Source: Xanthobacteraceae bacterium
GTDB lineage: Bacteria; Pseudomonadota; Alphaproteobacteria; Rhizobiales; Xanthobacteraceae
Reading direction: 5' to 3'
Assembly (NCBI GenBank): GCA_030039655.1
Contig: JASHVC010000415.1
Span: 1-5,697 of the forward strand
Length of the DNA stretch: 5,697 nucleotides
Shown: positions 1 to 5,697 of the stretch, piece by piece
Layout: each line of letters opens with the position of its first letter
Position numbering within the stretch: the stretch's first letter is position 1
Made by a program: the position numbers and the translations under genes
Notes under the pieces: generated by a model
What the model was told of the DNA's origin: nothing
The model's input: the letters and a program-made list of their open reading frames with translations, nothing else
Database searches by the model: none

Positions 1-2800
1 CTTCGGGCTCGAGCACGCCGAGCCGCGCGGCCTTCTCCAGGGTCCGCGCCGTCGAAGTGTCGAGAATTTCGGGCGTTTCGGCGGCGTGCACCAGTTGCAG
101 ATATTGGGCGATGAACTCGATGTCGACGAGCGCACCCGCCGCATATTTGAGATCCCAGGGGTCGGCATCGCCCTTTTCCTTGGCGATGGCGCCGCGCATC
201 TCCACGACATCGGCCGCGGCGACGGCAGGATCGCGCTTGCGGCACAGCACCTCGCGCAAGATGGCTTCCACGCGCGCGGCAAATTCCGGCGGACCTGAGA
301 TCACCCGCGCGCGCGTGAGCGCCATGTGTTCCCAGGTCCATGCCTCCCGCTCCTGATAGCTGGCAAACCCATCGACCTGCGTCGCCAGCGGTCCCGAGCG
401 CCCCGAAGGCCGTAGCCGCATATCGACCGGGTAGAGCACGCCGTAGTTCGTCTGCACCGTGAGCGCGCTGATCAGGCGCTGGGTGAGGCGCGCGAAGTAC
501 TGCGCGCCGTAGAGTGGGCGCTTGCCGTCGGAGTTCGGATGTTGTTGATCAAAATCATAGATCACGATCAGATCGAGGTCGGAACTGGCAGTCATCTCGC
601 GGGCACCGAGCCGTCCCAATGCAAGGATTGCGGTTTGTTCGCCGCGCAGGCGCCCGTGGATGGCGACAAAGTCCTCTTGCACTCTTGCATGCAAGGCGCG
701 AAGGAGAACTTCGGCGAGCCGGGCAAACACCTCGCCGGCCTGCTGCGCTGACACCGAGCCCGAAATGATGCGAGCGCCGATCAGGAACATCTGTTCCTGG
801 CCGAACAGACGGACGGCATCGAGAAAATCCTCGTAAGTGCGGGTCTCATCGACAGCCCGCTCAAGCTCTGCCGCCAATCGAGTTTCGTCTGGCAGCGCAC
901 CGAAGAAGCTCGGATCGATCAGAAGATCGATGAGGTGAGGATTAAGCGCAAGCGTATCGGCCAGCCGCGGTGCGACGCCGAGGATGAGCGCAATAAACTC
1001 TATGATTTGCGGATTCTGCCGCAACAGCGAGAGGAATCGCCCACCGGCGCGTAATCCTGCCAGAAATCCGTCGAACGCCGCAAAGGCAGCGTCTGGATTT
1101 TCAGCCCGCGAGACTTGCTCCAAGATGAGCGGTACCAGATCGGCCAGATTGTCACGCGCCTGGACGCCGCGCAAACCGCGATAAAGCGCCTCGCGCCAAC
1201 GCCGCACCGCGGCGGCAATAGCCTGAGGTTGGCGGAAGCCCATCTGCGCCAGCCGATCCAGGATCTCACTCTCGCGGTCGGCCTGCGCGAATGTGAAGTC
1301 GTGCTGACGGGCGAGAGAAGTCGGCTCGCGTTCGAACAGCCTGACGTAGTGCCGCTCGACGATACGCAATTGCGCCAGCAGCTCCTCGGCAAAGTCGTCA
1401 CGCCCGGCGAAGCCGAGAAAGCGAGCAAAACCATCGAGCGCTTCCGAATCTGACGGCAGCGTGTGAGTCTGCTCGTCACCGATCATCTGTAGGCGGTGCT
1501 CGACCCGCCGCAGGAAGTCATACGCCTCCGTCAGCTCGTCGCGGGCCGCCGCATCGATCCAGCCGCCCGCGGCCAGGGCAGCGAGGCTTGCGACTGTGCC
1601 GCGGCAGCGCAGTTCGGCGTGGCGGCCGCCCGCAATGAGCTGCTGGGTTTGCGCGAAGAACTCGATCTCGCGAATGCCGCCGCGGCCAAGCTTGATGTTG
1701 TGCCCCTCGACAGCGATCTCGCCATGGCCCCGATAGGCGTGAATCTGCCGCTTCATTTCGTGCACATCGCCTACGGTCGCGTAATCGAGATACTTTCGCC
1801 AGACAAAGGGGGAAAGATCGCGGAGGAGCTGCTCGCCGGCGGCAAGATCGCCGGCGCAAGCGCGTACCTTGATGAGCGCCGCACGCTCCCAGTTCTGTCC
1901 GCGGCCCTCGTAATAACTGAGCGCTGCTTCGGTCGAGATCGCGATCTGCGTCGAGGATGGATCAGGACGCAAGCGCAGATCAACACGAAATACATAGCCG
2001 TCCTCGGTGCGCTCCTGCAGCAACTTCACGAGATCGCGGGTCAGCCGAACATAAAATGACGCCGGCTCAATGTCCGGGGCGAGCGCCGCAGCGGCCGCAT
2101 CGAAGAAGACGATGAGGTCAATATCGCTGGAGAAATTCAGCTCATAGGCACCCATTTTTCCCATGGCGAGCACGATGTAGCCGGAGGCGATTTCAGGATG
2201 GCGCGGATCGGGCGATCTCAGCTTGCCGCGCCGCACAGCGTCGCGGAGGAGATGACCGACGGCGGCGCCGAGCGCCGCGTCGGCAAACTCAGTGAGCGCG
2301 CGTGTCACCTGCTCAACGGTCCAAACGTTGCCGATGTCAGCGAGCGCGATGAGCAACGCCGCCTCCGCCTTGGCACGGCGCAATGCGCGCATCAGCGCGG
2401 CTGGGGTCCGCGCTGTTACAGCGGACCGGCGTGTCGCGGCGAGCAGCGAGGCAAGCTCTTGGTCGGGATCATTGCTGAGCAGACGCAGCAAGCGTGCCGC
2501 GTCCGCGCATATGAGGTCCCACAGGTAAGGCGCGCCTTCTGCAATGCCGCCGATGACCCGTGAAAGCGCCGGCGTTTGGGCAACGAGATCGCCGAGCACG
2601 TTGCGGGCAGAGCTGCTCGCTGTGCTGGCCAGCCACTCCGACACGCGCGCGGAGGGCTGCAGCGGCGCCTGCGGAAGTCCGGCCGCCGCACCAGGTCCAG
2701 AAAAATGACGAGAGGAACCAAGCCGCCAGACCAGCGCAGCATCGTGCAGTTTCAGCTTCGGCGATTTCGCAGGTTTTTTGCTGACGGCGGGCCGCCTCAT
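1..2800 (-). CDS. glnE: Bifunctional glutamine synthetase adenylyltransferase/adenylyl-removing enzyme (C-terminus outside window)
   Basis: GlnE attaches AMP to a tyrosine of each glutamine synthetase subunit (inactivating it when nitrogen is plentiful) and removes it by phosphorolysis when nitrogen is scarce, under PII control (family knowledge). The frame is open for 933 codons to the left edge. N-terminal adenylyl-removase domain: GKMGAYELNFSSDIDL with metal-binding D226 and D228, preceded by the family segment APYLWDL (90-96). Middle: GIREIEF (375-381) and RRVEHRLQM. C-terminal adenylyltransferase domain: GAREMTASSDLDL with D741 and D743, then LRPSGRSGPLATQ and DIEFIAQ (893-899). By comparison with E. 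coli GlnE (946 residues; Asp pairs 173/175 and 701/703, from memory) I project about 985 residues, so about 50 are missing at the edge. ATG at 2800 is chosen because it overlaps the kinase stop as ATGA; the first 52 or so residues are a basic, Ala/Pro-rich extension. Both active sites are intact; no frameshift seen. Confidence 0.97.
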   Translation of the reverse strand, partial: MRRPAVSKKPAKSPKLKLHDAALVWRLGSSRHFSGPGAAAGLPQAPLQPSARVSEWLASTASSSARNVLGDLVAQTPALSRVIGGIAEGAPYLWDLICADAARLLRLLSNDPDQELASLLAATRRSAVTARTPAALMRALRRAKAEAALLIALADIGNVWTVEQVTRALTEFADAALGAAVGHLLRDAVRRGKLRSPDPRHPEIASGYIVLAMGKMGAYELNFSSDIDLIVFFDAAAAALAPDIEPASFYVRLTRDLVKLLQERTEDGYVFRVDLRLRPDPSSTQIAISTEAALSYYEGRGQNWERAALIKVRACAGDLAAGEQLLRDLSPFVWRKYLDYATVGDVHEMKRQIHAYRGHGEIAVEGHNIKLGRGGIREIEFFAQTQQLIAGGRHAELRCRGTVASLAALAAGGWIDAAARDELTEAYDFLRRVEHRLQMIGDEQTHTLPSDSEALDGFARFLGFAGRDDFAEELLAQLRIVERHYVRLFEREPTSLARQHDFTFAQADRESEILDRLAQMGFRQPQAIAAAVRRWREALYRGLRGVQARDNLADLVPLILEQVSRAENPDAAFAAFDGFLAGLRAGGRFLSLLRQNPQIIEFIALILGVAPRLADTLALNPHLIDLLIDPSFFGALPDETRLAAELERAVDETRTYEDFLDAVRLFGQEQMFLIGARIISGSVSAQQAGEVFARLAEVLLRALHARVQEDFVAIHGRLRGEQTAILALGRLGAREMTASSDLDLIVIYDFDQQHPNSDGKRPLYGAQYFARLTQRLISALTVQTNYGVLYPVDMRLRPSGRSGPLATQVDGFASYQEREAWTWEHMALTRARVISGPPEFAARVEAILREVLCRKRDPAVAAADVVEMRGAIAKEKGDADPWDLKYAAGALVDIEFIAQYLQLVHAAETPEILDTSTARTLEKAARLGVLEPE

Positions 2801-2809
2801 CCCGCCCCC
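2797..2809 (-). promoter_or_regulatory. ATGA stop/start overlap with G-rich ribosome-binding stretch, kinase to glnE
   Basis: On the minus strand the kinase ends GGG GCG GGA TGA and glnE begins at the ATG inside the same ATGA (2800-2797). A GGGGG run at 2809-2805, four bases before the ATG, is the only Shine-Dalgarno-like sequence and is not a good match to GGAGG. Such overlaps usually mean translational coupling by terminating ribosomes, so glnE synthesis probably depends on translation of the kinase gene. The overlap is seen directly; the coupling is inferred. Confidence 0.75.
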
Positions 2810-4209
2810 GTTGGCCCAGCGCGCGGCAGGTCGATAATGCTCTTGAGGCCGGGATGATTGTCTTCGAGCTTCAACTCGCCGCCGTGCAGCCGCGCAACCG
2901 CCGAGGCAAGGCTCAATCCTAATCCCAATCCTGGCTCCGAGCGGCTCTGATCCAGGCGCACAAAACGTTCAACAACGCGGTCTCGATCGGCTTCGGGGAT
3001 TCCGGGTCCACGATCCTCAACGGTCAGCATGATCCGATCCCCATCGTTTGCTGCCTTGACCAGAATCTCGGCGGGAACGCCGTTAAGCTTGCCGTTTGAG
3101 CTGGAGTACTTGATGGCGTTATCCACGAGATTGGCGAGCGCTTGACCGACAAGTTCCCGATTGCCGCGCACCACAGCCGGCGTCGCGGCCTCGACCTTGA
3201 GCGCCAAGCCCTTGTCCTCAGCCAGCGGCTCATACAACTCGCTCACATCGCGGGCAACATCTGCGGCGTCGAATTCCATCATGTTGTCGCGCGCGTGCCC
3301 GGATTCGGCGCGCGCAATCATCAGCAAGGCGTCAAACGTGCGAATGAGGCCGTCGGATTCCTCTATCGTCGACTCGAGCGCGGCGCGATAGTCCTTTTCG
3401 CTCTTCGAGTTGCGCAACGCCTGCTCACAGCGATTTCGCAGCCGCGTCAATGGCGTTTTCAGATCATGGGCGATATTGTCGGACACCTCGGTCAAGCCGC
3501 GCATGAGCGCCACAATGCGATCCAACATGGCGTTGACGTTATTGGCCAGACGGTCGAGTTCGTCGCCGCTGCCGGCGACCGGCAGCCTGCCGGAAAGATC
3601 ACCAGCCATGATCGTTTGTGCCGTTCCGGTCATAGCGTCGATGCGGCTGAGCACCCGCCTGCTGACGAAGAAGCCGCCGGCGAGCCCAAGCACCACAACG
3701 ACAGCGAGCGACCAGCGTCCGGCATTGGCGATAATGTTGTAGAGGCGCTCGCGCTCATCGAGGTCGCGTCCGACCAGGAGATGAAAACCGCCGAGCTGCA
3801 CGACCTCGACCAAGGCCCTGCGATCGCCGCTGTCCGGGGAGTCGAGGCGCCGGTACGACGTTTCGAGCCAGCCCGGATGATCGAGGACCCCCGGTTGGAG
3901 CGCGCCGACATTGCCAGCTAGTCCCTCCCCGCTCGGCGTGGTCACGAGATAAAGGCTCGATCCCGGCCGCCGCGAACGAAGCTCAACGGAAATGACCAGT
4001 CGCCTTAGGCCGCCTTGCTCATACTGATCGGTCAGGCCGCGAATTTCGCCCTCAACGGTATTGGTGATCTGCTCGTTGATGAGACGGCGCGTGTTGAGCG
4101 CAAAATAGCCGAGCAGCGAGGCAGCAAATAGCGCAAAAACTAGCAAATTGACCAGTGTCAACTTGAACGCCGTCGAGCGTAAAAGTTTACCAAGAGCAAC
4201 CACGATCAA
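2797..4209 (-). CDS. Membrane-bound HAMP-domain sensor histidine kinase
   Basis: Two-component sensor: autophosphorylates a histidine in response to an unknown signal and passes phosphate to a response regulator, which is not in this window. The 470-residue protein has TM1 (about 13-37), an extracytoplasmic domain (about 38-163), TM2 (about 166-183), HAMP (about 183-236), HisKA with H248 in IAHDLKTPL, then HATPase_c: N box NLVDN (360-364), G1 DRGPGIP (399-405), G2 GLGLGLSLA (427-435). Length and layout match the EnvZ/PhoQ-like class. Asp249 and Thr252 form the (E/D)xxT motif linked to phosphatase activity, so it may be bifunctional (family knowledge). The start shown is TTG at 4209; a GTG two codons on (4203) has better spacing, 8 bases, from a weak GAGA at 4215-4212 and is equally plausible. 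Its TGA overlaps the glnE ATG. I cannot assign a named sensor or ligand. Confidence 0.95.
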   Translation of the reverse strand: MIVVALGKLLRSTAFKLTLVNLLVFALFAASLLGYFALNTRRLINEQITNTVEGEIRGLTDQYEQGGLRRLVISVELRSRRPGSSLYLVTTPSGEGLAGNVGALQPGVLDHPGWLETSYRRLDSPDSGDRRALVEVVQLGGFHLLVGRDLDERERLYNIIANAGRWSLAVVVVLGLAGGFFVSRRVLSRIDAMTGTAQTIMAGDLSGRLPVAGSGDELDRLANNVNAMLDRIVALMRGLTEVSDNIAHDLKTPLTRLRNRCEQALRNSKSEKDYRAALESTIEESDGLIRTFDALLMIARAESGHARDNMMEFDAADVARDVSELYEPLAEDKGLALKVEAATPAVVRGNRELVGQALANLVDNAIKYSSSNGKLNGVPAEILVKAANDGDRIMLTVEDRGPGIPEADRDRVVERFVRLDQSRSEPGLGLGLSLASAVARLHGGELKLEDNHPGLKSIIDLPRAGPTGAG

Positions 4210-4218
4210 ATTCTCTCA
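4201..4218 (-). promoter_or_regulatory. Synthetase stop / kinase start junction
   Basis: The minus-strand sequence is TGA GAG AAT TTG ATC GTG: the synthetase stop (4218-4216), a 6-base gap, and two candidate kinase starts, TTG (4209) and GTG (4203). The weak ribosome-binding sequence GAGA (4215-4212) sits 2 bases from the TTG but 8 from the GTG, which favours the GTG. The gap is too short for a terminator or promoter, so the two genes are probably co-transcribed. The stop is in the same frame as the kinase, with only two sense codons between it and the TTG. Confidence 0.6.
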
Positions 4219-5697
4219 ATTCGGCACGCCCAGCTCATTCTCGGAGAAGTCGTCTTCCCAGAATTCGAGCGATGCCCTCTGGCCGCCCCGCCGCTCCGCC
4301 GCCTCTGCGCGCCGCAACTCGACGCGACGAATTTTGCCCGAGATCGTCTTCGGCAACTCGGCGAACTGGATCCGCCGCACGCGCTTGAACGGAGCAAGCG
4401 CAACGCGGCAATGCCGAAAGATCGACAATGCCGTTTGGCGATCGGGCGCATGATCCGATGTGAGTACGAGAAATGCCTTTGGCACCGCCAGGCGAATCGG
4501 ATCCGGTGACGGCACGACGGCCGCCTCAGCCACTGCAGGATGCTGAATAAGAATGCTTTCTAGTTCGAAGGGGCTGATCCGGTAATCCGATGACTTGAAC
4601 ACGTCGTCGGCGCGGCCGACGTAGGTTAGATATCCCTCGTCATCGACGGTTGCGACATCGCCGGTGCGGTAAACTGAATCGCCGGCGGGAACGATCTTGC
4701 CGCCTTCGCCCTGATAGCCTGCCATGAGCCCGGTCGGCCGCGGCTCCAGCATGAGGCAGATCTCGCCCTCCTTGAGCGACGTGCCTTCCGAATCCAAGAG
4801 TGCGACGCGAAATCCGGGGAGCGGGCGGCCCATGGACCCGGCTTTGACCTTTTGCCCAGGCGAATTACCGACGAGCGCACTCGTCTCGGTCTGTCCGTAG
4901 CCGTCGCGAATGGTCAGGCCCCAGGCCTTCTGCACCCGTTCGATCACTTCCGGATTAAGCGGTTCACCGGCGCCGATTACTTCCTTTAGCTTGACCGGCC
5001 AGGCGGCGAGATCCTCCTGGATCAGCATCCGCCAGACCGTAGGCGGAGCGCAAAATGTCGTGACCCCGCAGCGCACGATCGTGTCAAGAAGCCCGCGCGC
5101 ACTGAAACGTGTCTGATTGACGATGAAGATCGTCGCCTGGGCAGTCCACGGCGAAAAGAAGCAACTCCATGCATGCTTCGCCCAGCCCGGGGATGAAATG
5201 TTGAGATGCACGTCGCCCGGGCGCAACCCGAGCCAATAGACCGTGGAAAGGTGACCAACCGGATAGCTCTGATGGCTGTGCAGGACGAGCTTCGGGGTCG
5301 CGGTGGTGCCGGAAGTAAAATAAAGGAGCAGCGGATCATCCGCATGGGTCTCGCCAACCGGAGCAAATTCCGGTGACGCGGCGTAACAACCTTCGTACGA
5401 AACCCAACCCGGCAGCGCATTGCCGACGACAATGCGCGTATAGTCGCCGGGCAAATCTGCGAATTTGACCGCCGCGTCGGCGCTCGTGATCACATGCTTC
5501 ACGTGACCGCGCGTAAAGCGATCGGCAAGATCGTTGCGCGTCAACAGCGTCGTCGCTGGTACGACTACCGCGCCAAGCTTCATCGCCGCCAACATGCACT
5601 CCCAAAGCGCGACGACGTTGCCTAGCATCAGCAGGACGCGGTCTCCGCGTTGCACACCGAGGCGACGAAACGCGTTGGCGACGCGGCTTGAGCGCTC
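4216..5697 (-). CDS. AMP-forming acyl-CoA synthetase, MACS/acetyl-CoA synthetase-like (N-terminus outside window)
   Basis: Member of the ANL adenylating superfamily: a carboxylic acid plus ATP gives an acyl-adenylate, then acyl-CoA; expected to be cytoplasmic. Counting from the first codon at 5697, 493 residues are visible. Seen motifs: A3 YFTSGTTATPK (126-136, bases 5322-5290), A5 YGQTE (267-271), A7 YRTGD (343-347) with the ATP-ribose-binding Asp347, A8 YVGRADDVFKSSDYR (359-373), and A10 PKTISGK with the adenylation lysine K455 (4335-4333), so it looks catalytically complete. The frame is open to the right edge and the residues before the GTG at 5655 (SSRVANAFRRLGVQRGD) are typical family sequence, so that GTG is not the true start; roughly 65-75 N-terminal residues are probably missing. 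Short- or medium-chain acids are likely substrates, but the exact acid cannot be read from sequence. The TGA lies 6 bases before the kinase gene, suggesting an operon. Confidence 0.95.
   Translation of the reverse strand, partial: ERSSRVANAFRRLGVQRGDRVLLMLGNVVALWECMLAAMKLGAVVVPATTLLTRNDLADRFTRGHVKHVITSADAAVKFADLPGDYTRIVVGNALPGWVSYEGCYAASPEFAPVGETHADDPLLLYFTSGTTATPKLVLHSHQSYPVGHLSTVYWLGLRPGDVHLNISSPGWAKHAWSCFFSPWTAQATIFIVNQTRFSARGLLDTIVRCGVTTFCAPPTVWRMLIQEDLAAWPVKLKEVIGAGEPLNPEVIERVQKAWGLTIRDGYGQTETSALVGNSPGQKVKAGSMGRPLPGFRVALLDSEGTSLKEGEICLMLEPRPTGLMAGYQGEGGKIVPAGDSVYRTGDVATVDDEGYLTYVGRADDVFKSSDYRISPFELESILIQHPAVAEAAVVPSPDPIRLAVPKAFLVLTSDHAPDRQTALSIFRHCRVALAPFKRVRRIQFAELPKTISGKIRRVELRRAEAAERRGGQRASLEFWEDDFSENELGVPN

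Noticed and set aside
1496..2059. Plus-strand open frame of 187 codons within the glnE region
   Set aside because: It is antisense to well-conserved GlnE sequence, including the GIREIEF segment, and has no recognisable domain.
1..2800. Possibility that glnE is a broken pseudogene, because only short closed minus-strand frames lie in this region
   Set aside because: Hand translation from the ATG at 2800 gives one uninterrupted frame of 933 codons with both active sites. It lacks a stop only because it reaches the window edge; the shorter frames are in other registers.
3569..3585. Perfect inverted repeat CTGCCGG-CGA-CCGGCAG
   Set aside because: It is a 7-base stem with a 3-base loop inside the HAMP-coding part of the kinase, with no T-run; expected by chance in GC-rich coding sequence and not at a gene end.
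3142..3921. Long plus-strand open frame (259 codons) opposite the kinase gene
   Set aside because: It lies entirely antisense to a kinase with all diagnostic motifs. GC-rich codon bias commonly leaves antisense frames open, and the translated product shows no recognisable domain.
5653..5697. GTG at 5655 as the true start of the acyl-CoA synthetase
   Set aside because: The frame continues open upstream to the window edge with family-typical residues, so the gene starts outside the window and the GTG is an internal valine codon.

Overview
The window is a compact, GC-rich stretch in which every recognisable gene lies on the minus strand. In transcription order (right to left) they are: an AMP-forming acyl-CoA synthetase that runs off the right edge; a membrane-bound HAMP-type sensor histidine kinase; and glnE, the bifunctional glutamine synthetase adenylyltransferase/adenylyl-removing enzyme, which runs off the left edge. 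The GC bias, the long GlnE (I project about 985 residues) and the pairing of a sensor kinase with glnE suggest an alphaproteobacterium, most likely of the Hyphomicrobiales/Rhizobiales (Bradyrhizobium/Rhodopseudomonas/Xanthobacteraceae-like). This placement is inferred from protein character and remembered gene order, not from any search.

Layout. Bases 5697-4216 encode the synthetase, with adenylation motifs A3, A5, A7, A8 and the A10 lysine all present; only the N-terminal part is missing, cut by the window. After 6 bases, 4209-2797 encode the kinase: two membrane segments, a periplasmic domain, HAMP, HisKA with H248, and an HATPase domain. Its TGA overlaps the glnE start as ATGA. Bases 2800-1 encode glnE, which I translated by hand through 933 codons without a stop. 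Both nucleotidyltransferase active sites are present, and about 50 C-terminal residues should lie beyond the left edge. No intergenic region exceeds 6 bases, so there is no room for RNA genes, terminators or conventional intergenic promoters; the promoter is probably to the right of the window.

How the genes fit together. GlnE adjusts glutamine synthetase activity to nitrogen status. The kinase senses an unknown envelope or periplasmic signal, and the synthetase activates a carboxylic acid to its CoA thioester. The spacing suggests one transcript, with kinase and glnE translationally coupled, but a functional link among the three is not shown by the sequence. No response regulator is in the window. 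I see no mobile element, CRISPR array, defence system or clearly new system; the noteworthy points are gene order and the junctions.
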